Below are positions 19,059-27,488 of a DNA stretch of 64,000 bases, piece after piece. This DNA is from Methanobacteriota archaeon. Lineage in GTDB: Archaea; Thermoplasmatota; DTKX01; VGTL01. The stretch's first letter is position 1. Each line of letters opens with the position of its first letter. The stretch is taken from positions 1 to 64,000 of the forward strand of contig VGTL01000007.1 in assembly GCA_016874675.1 (NCBI GenBank), written 5' to 3'. Both the position numbers and the translations under genes were made by a program. The notes beneath the pieces are model-generated. The model saw nothing but the letters and a program-made list of their open reading frames with translations. It was not told the origin of the DNA and made no database searches.

Positions 19059-20216
19059 CTAGGGTCTTCTGCGCCCCTTCCTGCGCGCGGCGAGCTCCAC
19101 TGCGTGGAGCCTGGCCTCGGCCAGCCCGGAGGCCTCCCGCTCCCGGCGGCGGGAGCGCAGGGTCATGTGGACGGCCACTCCCACCGTCATCAGCGAGAAT
19201 ATCATGAGCAAGGCCGCAGTGAGGAGGAGCCAGTCGGTGCCGTCGCCTCCGTCTACAGGGGGGTTCTGACCGTCCACGGGGGCCGGCGGATACCTCAGAA
19301 CCAGCCCGCCGGCCCCGACGCACAGGGCGTAGCTACCGTTGGGGGCGTAGGCTATCGAGCAGATCGAGGCCGTCGTGTTGGTCTCCACCTTCGACAGGGG
19401 CCGGCCCTCCTCGTACATGTAGAGCAGGCCGCCGCGCGCGGCGAGCAGGGCCGTGCGGTTGTCGGGAGACCAGTCGGCGGCGAGCCACTGGTTGGCCGTG
19501 GGGGAGTCCAGCGGGGTGAAGCCGGCTCCGTCGTAGCGGAAGAGGTTGCCCAGCGTGCCGTAGACCAGGGCCGCCCCGCCATCGCGCCTCCAGGACACGC
19601 CCCGGAGGTACTGGTCCGCGACCCCTGTCCCGAGGCGGGCGACCGTCCCGGACTCCGGGTCGTACCGCAGCACGAACGGGAAGTCGCCGCAGACGAACGC
19701 GTAGCGCCCGTCGGGGCGCCAGGACACGCTCGTGAGGGTCCCGTTCACCGCCGGGTCGAGCAGTGTCAGCGCGCTCCCGTTCGTGCGGGCCAGGGTGCCG
19801 TTGTGGCCGACGATGAGGGCGAAGTCGCCCTGCGGGCGCCACTTCGCGTCCTCGAACCAGAGGGTGCGGTTCTGGGGAGCGGCGCGCAAGCCCGCGCCGT
19901 CGTACTCGATGAGCGTGCCCTCCCTGCCGACGAGCAGGGCGCGCGAGCCCGAGGGGTGCCAGCCGATGCCGTTGAGATCGGCCGATGTCCCGGCCGGGGG
20001 CTTCATGAAGAACCGCCCGGTGTACTGCAGCAGGGTCCCGCCCTCGCCGGCGATGAGGGCGAAGGTGTCGCCTTGGACGGGCCGCCACGAGACCGCCCGA
20101 AGGTCCAGCGAGGCCGTGCTCTCGAGGCGCTCGGCCGCCTTTGCCGCCGCCGGGGGGCACTGGAGCTGGACGAGCAGAAGCAGCCCCACGAGTACGAGCG
20201 CGGTCTTGCGGCTCAT
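19059..20216 (-). CDS. Membrane-anchored beta-propeller protein
   Basis: Repeats of the type ...SWRPDGRYAFVCGDFPFVLRYD / WHPSGSRALLVGREGTLIEYDG; N-terminal signal, C-terminal TM. ATG 20216 overlaps the protease stop (ATGA). Confidence 0.78.
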   Translation of the reverse strand: MSRKTALVLVGLLLLVQLQCPPAAAKAAERLESTASLDLRAVSWRPVQGDTFALIAGEGGTLLQYTGRFFMKPPAGTSADLNGIGWHPSGSRALLVGREGTLIEYDGAGLRAAPQNRTLWFEDAKWRPQGDFALIVGHNGTLARTNGSALTLLDPAVNGTLTSVSWRPDGRYAFVCGDFPFVLRYDPESGTVARLGTGVADQYLRGVSWRRDGGAALVYGTLGNLFRYDGAGFTPLDSPTANQWLAADWSPDNRTALLAARGGLLYMYEEGRPLSKVETNTTASICSIAYAPNGSYALCVGAGGLVLRYPPAPVDGQNPPVDGGDGTDWLLLTAALLMIFSLMTVGVAVHMTLRSRRREREASGLAEARLHAVELAARRKGRRRP

Positions 20217-20923
20217 GGTACGATCCCGAAGAAGCCCAAAAACTTGTCGCCCAGGAGCAGGAGCGCCGCGAGCGCCGCCACCAGGCCGATGTAGACGGCG
20301 GGGCTCCACCTCCACACCTTGCTCCCGTCGAACGGGTACACCGGCAGCATGTTGAAGAGCCCCAGGAAGGCGCTGACTATGACCGCGGTGGTGGCGATGT
20401 AGCCGAAGAGCGAGGCGGGGCCAAGAAGGATGGCGAGCGGCAGGCAGATGAAGCCCACGAGGGCGTTCGTGCCCGGCCCCGCGGCCGATATCTTGCCGTT
20501 GTCCCCGGTCGTGACGTTGCCCCGGATCATGACCGCCCCGGGCGCGATGATGAACCAGAACCCGATTATCGACATGAAGAGGCCGATCCCGAGCCAGGTG
20601 TCGGAGCGGCGGAACTCCGCCCAGTGGCCGTACCGGCGCGCAATGAACTTGTGGGCGAGCTCGTGGGTGAACACGCCCAGCATGACCGCGACCAGGGAGA
20701 GCAGGAACACCAATATCGCGATTATCCCCGGGATGGCGCCGAGAACCGCCAGCTTGATCTCGGCCATGGAGAAGATGGCCGAGAGCGCCAGCACCGCGAT
20801 GGTCAGGTCGATTATCTCCTGGGGGCTGGTCACCGGCCCGGGCCCGGGCTGGATGTATAGGACCTCCCGCCCGCCGTACGCCCCCGGGCCGAATATCACC
20901 GGCTCGTCGTCGTCACCCCTCAC
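20213..20923 (-). CDS. Site-2 protease family (M50) metalloprotease
   Basis: FTHELAHKFIARRYGHWAEF zinc motif, multiple TMs, NMLPVYPFDGSKV second motif. GTG start at 20923 is a choice; the ORF extends to 21016. Confidence 0.83.
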   Translation of the reverse strand: MRGDDDEPVIFGPGAYGGREVLYIQPGPGPVTSPQEIIDLTIAVLALSAIFSMAEIKLAVLGAIPGIIAILVFLLSLVAVMLGVFTHELAHKFIARRYGHWAEFRRSDTWLGIGLFMSIIGFWFIIAPGAVMIRGNVTTGDNGKISAAGPGTNALVGFICLPLAILLGPASLFGYIATTAVIVSAFLGLFNMLPVYPFDGSKVWRWSPAVYIGLVAALAALLLLGDKFLGFFGIVP

Positions 20924-20931
20924 CAGGACCC

Positions 20932-20996
20932 CCCCGCCGTGAACGGCGGGGCTCCCCCGCCATGCAATGTGACGAACCCCGGACTCAAGTCCGGGG
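20932..20996. other. Tandem perfect hairpins
   Basis: CCCCGCCGT-GA-ACGGCGGGG (20932-20951) and CCCCGGACT-CA-AGTCCGGGG (20977-20996). Confidence 0.8.
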
Positions 20997-20999
20997 CAT

Positions 21000-21163
21000 C
21001 CCTTGCCCCCTCGCACCCTTGCATTCTCACACCCTTTCCCTTGCCCCTTGCCCCTTGCCCCTCAACCCTTGCACCCTTGCTCCCTTGCTGCCTTGCTCCC
21101 TTGCTCCCTTGCTCCCTTGCTCCCGTTCGCCCAGCACCCTGCACCCTGCACCCCGCACCCCGT
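21000..21163. repeat. Heptad/octad-type element 4 (C-rich arm only)
   Basis: ccttgccccttgccccttgcccc...cttgctcccttgctcccttgctccc...accctgcaccctgcaccccgcacccc. Confidence 0.8.
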
Positions 21164-21166
21164 TCT

Positions 21167-22336
21167 TTAGCCAAATCCCATCTGTATAAGGTACGGGAAC
21201 GCCACGAACGTCCCTGTCATGCTCCCGACGTTGGTCAGCGCCGCCACCATCAGCACCCTAATGACCCGGTTGTTGAAAAAATCTTTGGTGCCCTTCGTCT
21301 GGCCGAGGTCCTGCCAGTCCCTCACCGTCGGGGTGCGGAGCTTGGCCTCCACCAGCCCGGAGAACCAGCCGGCGGCCACGCCCGGGTGGATGGCGGTGAA
21401 GGGCGAGGCGATGAACGCCGTCCCGATGGAGTACGGGTGGCCCCGCGCCGCGGCGCAGAAGACCGCCGAGAGGATGGCGTGTATCAGGAACCACCATCCG
21501 AATGCCTCCAGGCTCTTGTTCGGTCCGCTCCGGATGCCTATCCATACGATGAGCACGGCGAGCAGCACCGCGATGCCCCAGCCCAGCACCTTGCCCCAGG
21601 GGAACCCCTTCGGGGGCAGGCGCTCGAGCTCCTCGAGCGAGGGGAGCTTCTCGCCGGAAAGCACCCTCTCGATCTTCTCCTTCACCCCTTTCACGTGGCC
21701 GGCCCCGACGACCGCCAGCACCCTCTTTCCGCGGGAGGCGTCGGCGATGCGGCGGGCGATGTAGGTGTCCCGCTCGAAGAGGAGCACCTCGGCGACGTTG
21801 GGGGCGAGCCGCCGGAGCTCGTTCATCATCGAGCTGAGCGCGTCCTCCTTCATGAGCTCCTTGAGGTCCAGCTCCCTGGCCTCCTCCTCGTAGTCCAGGA
21901 AGGGCAGCTGCAGGAGCGTCCACACGATTCGCAGCTTCTCCCGGGCGGTCATCCGCTTCCAGGCGCGCTTGAGGGTTATCGTGATGTCGCGGTCGGCCAG
22001 GAGCACCCGCGCGCCCCCCTTCTCGGCCGCCCGGATCGCCTCCAGCATCTCGGAGCCGGGCTCGGCGCCGAACTTCTCGCCGAGCCTCCGCTGGTAGGAA
22101 GCGAGGAACGACTGGGCGATGAACACGTAGGCGTTGCGGTCCTTCAAAAGCCGCGTGATGGGTGTGCTCTCCCAGCCCTTCTTGTCGGAGAGCACCTTCA
22201 GCCGGCGCTCGTCGAGCTCCACCGCGACGATGTCGGGCCGGAAGACCTCTATTGCGTCCCTGACCTCCTTGACGCTCGCGGGCGAGACGTGGGCGGTCCC
22301 GACGATGAGGATGTTGTCGCCGACGTTCTCGAACAA
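21167..22336 (-). CDS. TraB family protein (PrgY/GumN-like)
   Basis: VGTAHVSPASVKEVRDAIEVFRPDIVAVELDERR...; VVGAGHVKGV; C-terminal TMs. TTG start at 22336 immediately after the upstream stop. Confidence 0.82.
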   Translation of the reverse strand: MFENVGDNILIVGTAHVSPASVKEVRDAIEVFRPDIVAVELDERRLKVLSDKKGWESTPITRLLKDRNAYVFIAQSFLASYQRRLGEKFGAEPGSEMLEAIRAAEKGGARVLLADRDITITLKRAWKRMTAREKLRIVWTLLQLPFLDYEEEARELDLKELMKEDALSSMMNELRRLAPNVAEVLLFERDTYIARRIADASRGKRVLAVVGAGHVKGVKEKIERVLSGEKLPSLEELERLPPKGFPWGKVLGWGIAVLLAVLIVWIGIRSGPNKSLEAFGWWFLIHAILSAVFCAAARGHPYSIGTAFIASPFTAIHPGVAAGWFSGLVEAKLRTPTVRDWQDLGQTKGTKDFFNNRVIRVLMVAALTNVGSMTGTFVAFPYLIQMGFG

Positions 22337-22338
22337 TC

Positions 22339-23691
22339 TCAGCCCTCGCCCCGCAATCCGGCCGCCCCAAGGTAAAGCTTGCGGACTGCCCTCCGAGCCA
22401 GGCCGGACCGGCTCTCGTCGGTGCGGGCCCGCCCCAGGACCTCCAGCGGGACCCGGGCGCCGGCGGAGGAGGCGTGGCCGCCGGCGGAGCCCGCCCGGCC
22501 GAAGGCCCTCCGGAGAAGCCGGCCCATGTGCAGCGACGGGTCGTTGGAGCGGGCCGAGACGAAGAGGTCGCCCCGGAGAACGCCAAACACCACCGCGGCC
22601 TTCACGGCCTCGAGCCTCACGAGGAAGTCGGCGGCCACGGCGAGGGAGTCGCGGTCGCGCATCTCGCCCGCGCAGGCGAGGAGGTGACCGCCGTGCATCT
22701 CCCGCGCCCCGATGGCGCGCGCCAAAAGGTCGGCGGTGGAGGAAGGCATCGGCGGCGAGATGAAGCTGCGCATGAGGGCCAGGTCGGCGTGCTCGGCGAG
22801 GTACACCGCCGCCTCCAGGTCGTCGCCGCTGACGTGGCGGGTGAGGTCGTCGGTGTCCGCCTTGACGGCGAAGAGAAGGCCGGCGGCGAGCGCCGGGTCG
22901 GGCCTTATCCAGAGCCGGCGCAGGTAGCCCGAGAGCATCGTGGCCACGGCCCCCACCTGGGGCCGTATGTCGGCGAAGGCGGCCGCCGGGGAGCACCCCC
23001 CGGGGAGCGGGTGGTGGTCGATGACCAGGTCCACCCGGGAGCCCGGGGGAAGGATGTTGTTCTGCCCCGGCAGGGAGGACTCGACGAGCGCCGTGAGGGC
23101 GTGCCGCGCCGAGGCGGCCCGGGCCTCGTCGGCGGTCTTGAGCTGGACCAATGGCGCGTCCAGGGCGGTGACCAGCAGCCGGTTGCCGGGGCGCGCGATC
23201 TCGCCGCCGTAGTAGAGCGCGCAGCGGACCTGGTTTCGGGCGCAGATCCTCTGGAGGGCCACCGCCGAGGAGATGGTGTCCGGGTCGGGGTTGTCGTGGA
23301 GGAACACGGCGACCCCCCTGCGGCCGGCGGGCCGGATGGCCGCCACCAGCCGCCGGGCCAGGCGGCGCCGCTCGAGCTCGGTTATCTCGGAGAGGAAGGT
23401 CGATGCGACCAGGGCGCCCGGCTCGAGCACGAAGTCCGCCCCGGCCGCGACGGCGCGCCGGGACGCCCCCGGCCCCCCGGATTCGGCGAGCACGAGCAGG
23501 TCCGGCCGGCCGGCCCGAAGGGCGCGCACGGCGGCCAGGTTGGCCCGGTCGCTGCCGGTGACGACGAACACGGCGCCGGCGTCCGCCCTGACGGCCAGGG
23601 CCCGCCGGACCCGCTGGGGCCGCTCGCCCCGGGCGGCCAGCGCCACGGCCAGGTCCCGGGCGGTCGGGCCGGTCCCGACTATCGATATCAA
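22339..23691 (-). CDS. TrkA-N (RCK)-DHH/DHHA1 phosphoesterase
   Basis: N-terminal MISIVGTGPTARDLAVALAARG (Rossmann-like), then VAVFLHDNPDPDTISSAVAL, DLVIDHHPLPG (DHH), C-terminal GGHASSAGA (DHHA1). Confidence 0.85.
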   Translation of the reverse strand: MISIVGTGPTARDLAVALAARGERPQRVRRALAVRADAGAVFVVTGSDRANLAAVRALRAGRPDLLVLAESGGPGASRRAVAAGADFVLEPGALVASTFLSEITELERRRLARRLVAAIRPAGRRGVAVFLHDNPDPDTISSAVALQRICARNQVRCALYYGGEIARPGNRLLVTALDAPLVQLKTADEARAASARHALTALVESSLPGQNNILPPGSRVDLVIDHHPLPGGCSPAAAFADIRPQVGAVATMLSGYLRRLWIRPDPALAAGLLFAVKADTDDLTRHVSGDDLEAAVYLAEHADLALMRSFISPPMPSSTADLLARAIGAREMHGGHLLACAGEMRDRDSLAVAADFLVRLEAVKAAVVFGVLRGDLFVSARSNDPSLHMGRLLRRAFGRAGSAGGHASSAGARVPLEVLGRARTDESRSGLARRAVRKLYLGAAGLRGEG

Positions 23692-23692
23692 T

Positions 23693-24196
23693 TCAAGCGC
23701 CCCCCCAGGGCGCCTCCTTGTGCGAGCCCATGACTATCTGGACCTCGGTGTCCGTCACACCGTCGATGCGGAGGAAGTCGTCCACGAAGTCCTGGAGCTC
23801 GGCGATGGACACGAAACGGGCGATGACCAGGATGTTCCTCTGGCCGCTGACGCGGTTGACCTCCAGTATGCGCTGGTGGGCCCGGAGATGTTCGACCACG
23901 GACTTGAGCCGGCCCGGCGCCACGGAGAGGTGGATGAACGCCCGGACCGTGTTCTCTATGGCGGCGAAGTTGATCCGCGTGGTGAATCCGAGGATGAGCC
24001 CCCGGTCCGTGAGGGCGCGCACCCGGCGGCGGACGGTCGCCTCGGTGATGTGGAGCGCGGAGGCCATGTCGCTGTAGGTCTCACGGGAGTTCGCAACGAG
24101 CATGGACAGGATGCCCATGTCCGTGTCGTCGACCGGGAGCAGGTCCGGGTCCAGGCCCTTCCACCTCTGCCGCAGGTCCTGCGCTTTTTCCTTCAT
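23693..24196 (-). CDS. Lrp/AsnC family transcriptional regulator
   Basis: DDTDMGILSMLVANSRETYSDMASALHITEATVRRRVRALTDRGLILGFT.. HTH plus RAM-like C-terminus. Confidence 0.88.
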   Translation of the reverse strand: MKEKAQDLRQRWKGLDPDLLPVDDTDMGILSMLVANSRETYSDMASALHITEATVRRRVRALTDRGLILGFTTRINFAAIENTVRAFIHLSVAPGRLKSVVEHLRAHQRILEVNRVSGQRNILVIARFVSIAELQDFVDDFLRIDGVTDTEVQIVMGSHKEAPWGGA

Positions 24197-24297
24197 CCAC
24201 CCCCCCTTTCGGATGTGTGCAGATTCCGTCTTTTTTTTTGCCCTTCGCGTCGAATATCGAAAGCATCGCGAGCTAATAAAGTTATTGCCATCGGCAT

Positions 24298-24432
24298 GAG
24301 GCGCAGGGCGCGGGGGGTTCGGGGCCGTGAATCCTCATTACCCCCCTTGTCCCTTGCGCCTTGTCCCTCGCGCCTTCAGCCTTGCGCCTTGTCCCTCGCG
24401 CCTTCAGCCTTGCGCCTTGCGCCCTGCCCCCT
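24298..24432. repeat. Heptad-type hairpin element 5a
   Basis: aggcgcagggcgcgggggg ... ccccttgtcccttgcgccttgtccctcgcgccttcagccttgcgcc. Confidence 0.8.
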
Positions 24433-24675
24433 CCAAAAGCATTGCTTTAAGGCCAGCGACCGCCAAAAGGGGGGTAGAAACAGTCTGTGGAAGAGGTGGG
24501 TGTTCCATTTCTCGGCGGTCACTGGCCCTTCATCATGAGTTTCCATGTTATGGCGTCTTGCGGACGCCTCTCTGACCGCATACATTCTCGCAGGCACTAT
24601 AAATAATTTGCTGATGGATTCCGGCAGGAAGGCGACGGATAGCGAAAAGATGGCGAATAACGGCGCGGCAACCGG

Positions 24676-24698
24676 CGCCCTGCGCCCTGCGCCTTCCT
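24676..24698. repeat. Heptad-type element 5b (short C arm)
   Basis: ggcgccctgcgccctgcgccttc next to the pilin-like gene stop. Confidence 0.6.
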
Positions 24699-25562
24699 TT
24701 ATTTTATCCTCACCTCGACGACCGCCACGCCGAGGTCCAGCCGCCTGACCTTCATGAGGTCCAGGGCCACGAAGCCCGCCCCCACCGTCAGGTTGTACTG
24801 GGTCTGCCAGGTGAGGTTGGTGAGGGGGGTGGTGAGCGTCGAGTTGAAGTACCGGGCCCAGGCGCCGGGATAGGGGGTCGTGAGGTTCAGCCGTATGTTC
24901 CGGCCCAGGGTCCACTCGCCGCCCTCGTAAATGTTGGCGTCGCGCACGACGAGGCGGGTCTCGATGATGGCGTTCTCCGTCCCGGTGAAGGAGCTGAAGT
25001 CGCCCGCTATCGACACGAACAGCATGGAGACGGAGAGGTTGCCGCCGTCGTCCTTGGAGACGCCGAAGTGGGGCGGGGCGCGGACCGCGGCGTCGCGGGG
25101 CCCTGCCACGAGGATCGCCCCCTGCTCGTAGATGTAGGACTGCTGGTCGATGTAGTAGTTCTGCGAGGTGTAGGTAAGGTTGCCGCGGCTCAGGGCGAAG
25201 ATGTCGGCCGGGTCCGTCTGGTTGTGCACGGAGAGGCTGCCGTTGAACGGGTTGCTCACGATTCGGCCGGTGCTCCGGGAGAAGCCCAGGAGCGCGGAGG
25301 GGGCGTTGCCCAGGGTTATCTTGCTCGAGGTGGACACCGGGCTGTCCCGGAGCACCTGCGCGTCTATGTTCTCGCGCAGGGCGTAGAACTGCTCCAGCGT
25401 CCGCCGCATGTGCTGGGACTCGTCGGACTCGCCCCAGGCGGGGACGAAGACCACCATCACGATGGAGATCACCGAGCTGATGATGAGAAGCAGCATCACC
25501 GCCGTCACCGCGCCCGAAATGGCGTCCCGGTCGCGCCCCCAGCCGAACTTACGTCGCCGCAA
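24699..25562 (-). CDS. Pilin-like membrane protein A
   Basis: MRRRKFGWGRDRDAISGAVTAVMLLLIISSVISIVMVVFVPAWGESDESQHMRRTLEQF: short basic leader, hydrophobic helix, beta-rich C-terminus. Confidence 0.75.
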   Translation of the reverse strand: MRRRKFGWGRDRDAISGAVTAVMLLLIISSVISIVMVVFVPAWGESDESQHMRRTLEQFYALRENIDAQVLRDSPVSTSSKITLGNAPSALLGFSRSTGRIVSNPFNGSLSVHNQTDPADIFALSRGNLTYTSQNYYIDQQSYIYEQGAILVAGPRDAAVRAPPHFGVSKDDGGNLSVSMLFVSIAGDFSSFTGTENAIIETRLVVRDANIYEGGEWTLGRNIRLNLTTPYPGAWARYFNSTLTTPLTNLTWQTQYNLTVGAGFVALDLMKVRRLDLGVAVVEVRIK

Positions 25563-25568
25563 TGTCCA

Positions 25569-26489
25569 TCACGTCCGAAGCTGCATCTCCACTATCGCTA
25601 TCCCGAGCTCCAGGCGGGTCACGCCCGCGAAGGTGGCGTTCACGGACCCCGGCCCGACGGTGACCGAGTAATCGGCCGGGAGGAGCCCCGCATCCGGCCG
25701 CCCCAGGGCGGTGTTGAGGAAATCGGCCCAGGCGGAAGGATAGCCTGTGGTGATGTTGAGCGTGGTGCCCTTCCCGAGGGTCCAGTCGGTGCCCGAGTAG
25801 GTGGTGAGGTCGTAGACGTCGAGCGTGGTCTCCAGCTGCACGTCGCCAGTGCCCTCCCGGGCGGTGGCGGCCCCTCCCAGGGACACCAGCGTGATTGAGA
25901 CCGTGTAGTTGCCGTCGGCCTCCCTCCGGGCCTCGACGTGCGGCCCGGCCTTCATCACGGCCCGGCCACCCTGCACTATCAGGAGCGCGCCGTTCTCGTA
26001 AACGAAGGTCTGGTCCACGTAGTACGTGTTGGCCGAGGAGTAGGTCAGCTGGCCCCGGGCGATTCCCTGGGAGTCGTTCCGGTCGGTGGTGTTGGAGACC
26101 ATGTAGACCCCGGTTTCGGGCCGGAACCTGAGGGCGCCCGGGGCCCTCGTGATGTGGAAGACCGGGCCGCCCTCGTCCCCGATGGTCAGGCGGGTCGTGT
26201 AGGTCGAGCCCTTGCCGGCGAGGATCTGGACGTCGATGTTGTTTTTGAGCTCGAGCATCTGCGTCTGGATGCGCTTGAGCTGGGCCGCCTCCGTGTCCTT
26301 GCCCCAGATGGGCACGTAGATGCTCATGAACATCGACATGGCCCCCACGGCCACCATCAGGATGAGCAGCGTGACCACGATGCCCGAGGCCGCCCGGCGG
26401 TCCCGGCGCCAGTGGTGCCTCAGGGTGCGGTGGGAGGTGAGGGGCAGCGGGCAGCAGGGAGCGGTGACGGGATGATTCCCGTCGTCCAC
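25569..26489 (-). CDS. Pilin-like membrane protein B
   Basis: WRRDRRAASGIVVTLLILMVAVGAMSMFMSIYVPIWGKDTEAAQLKRIQTQ; same architecture as A and C. Start uncertain (GTG 26489 lies inside the repeat element). Confidence 0.7.
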   Translation of the reverse strand: MDDGNHPVTAPCCPLPLTSHRTLRHHWRRDRRAASGIVVTLLILMVAVGAMSMFMSIYVPIWGKDTEAAQLKRIQTQMLELKNNIDVQILAGKGSTYTTRLTIGDEGGPVFHITRAPGALRFRPETGVYMVSNTTDRNDSQGIARGQLTYSSANTYYVDQTFVYENGALLIVQGGRAVMKAGPHVEARREADGNYTVSITLVSLGGAATAREGTGDVQLETTLDVYDLTTYSGTDWTLGKGTTLNITTGYPSAWADFLNTALGRPDAGLLPADYSVTVGPGSVNATFAGVTRLELGIAIVEMQLRT

Positions 26490-26562
26490 CGCTGCCCGCT
26501 GCCCGCTCCCCGCTCCCCGTTCCTCCCGCTGCCCGCTGCCCGCTGCCCGCTGCCCCCGTCCG
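26438..26562. repeat. Heptad-type hairpin element 6
   Basis: gaggggcagcgggcagcagggagcgg ... ccgctgcccgctgcccgctccccgctccccgttcctcccgctgcccgctgcccgctgcccgctgccc. Confidence 0.85.
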
Positions 26563-26563
26563 A

Positions 26564-27445
26564 TCACTTCGACACCCTCGTTTCCACGACGCTGAACCTG
26601 ACGGTGAGCTGGGAGACGCTGTATATATTGAACGTGAAGCCGGTGGCGGACCAGGAGACGCTGTAGTTGGAGGAGGTGAGGTTGGCGCTGGCGGAGGCCG
26701 AAAGCACCGAATCGGTCAGCCAGCTCGCCCAGCCGTCCCCGCAGGTGGTCGAGGCGTTGAAGGTGATGTTCCGGTTGGACGGGAACGGTATCACGGTCTC
26801 CTCGGTGTGGACCACGCGCGTCTCGATGCCGGCGCTGCCGGTGCCGGTGATCTGGGCGGAGTCCCCGTACAGGGCGTATATCGAGAAGTGGACGTTCAGC
26901 GCCCCGTTCCCGTCGCGGGAAAAGCGCGGCTCCGAGCCCTCGCGGAAGGTGGAGCAGGTCCCCTGCCTGACGATGACGGCCCCCTGCTCGTAGATGTGCT
27001 CCTGGTCGACATAGTAGGAGTTGCGCGACTGGAAGGATATCCTCCCGCGGCCGATGCCGAAGACGTCGGACACGTTGTCGGCGTCGTGGAGCTCGAACAC
27101 GCTGCCGCTGCTGTCCAGGGAGAGCGTCCCCTTGGACGGCTCGCCCTGTATGCCCAGAAACGAGCTCGTGGTCCCGGAGGTCATCACGATGTGGTAGTAG
27201 AGGCTCCCGGCACCCTCGCCCTGGTCGATCTGGTCCTCGATGCCGTCCCGCACCGACTGGAACTGGTTGGCCACCTTGTTCATGTGCTCGGCCTCGGCGT
27301 CCTTGGACCAGGACGGGACGTAATACAGGGCCACGCCGGCGAGCACGGTGGTGATGATTATGACGAACAGCACCGCGGTGACCGAGCCGGCTATGCCGCC
27401 CCGGTCCCTGGCCCACCGGGCCCTCACCGGACGATCCTGCCTCAC
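26564..27445 (-). CDS. Pilin-like membrane protein C
   Basis: MRQDRPVRARWARDRGGIAGSVTAVLFVIIITTVLAGVALYYVPSWSKDAEAEHMNKVANQF. Confidence 0.75.
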   Translation of the reverse strand: MRQDRPVRARWARDRGGIAGSVTAVLFVIIITTVLAGVALYYVPSWSKDAEAEHMNKVANQFQSVRDGIEDQIDQGEGAGSLYYHIVMTSGTTSSFLGIQGEPSKGTLSLDSSGSVFELHDADNVSDVFGIGRGRISFQSRNSYYVDQEHIYEQGAVIVRQGTCSTFREGSEPRFSRDGNGALNVHFSIYALYGDSAQITGTGSAGIETRVVHTEETVIPFPSNRNITFNASTTCGDGWASWLTDSVLSASASANLTSSNYSVSWSATGFTFNIYSVSQLTVRFSVVETRVSK

Positions 27446-27488
27446 CCTTCTCGCTCCCGAATTATCATTGTTTCATTGCCTTTTATAG

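Noticed and set aside
20920-21174. 84-aa ORF rich in QGSKGAR/QGAGR repeats
   Set aside because: Pure translation of heptad repeat DNA. Similar repeat-derived ORFs at 2354..2641, 47535..47867, 52391..52627 and 61412..61624 were also dismissed.
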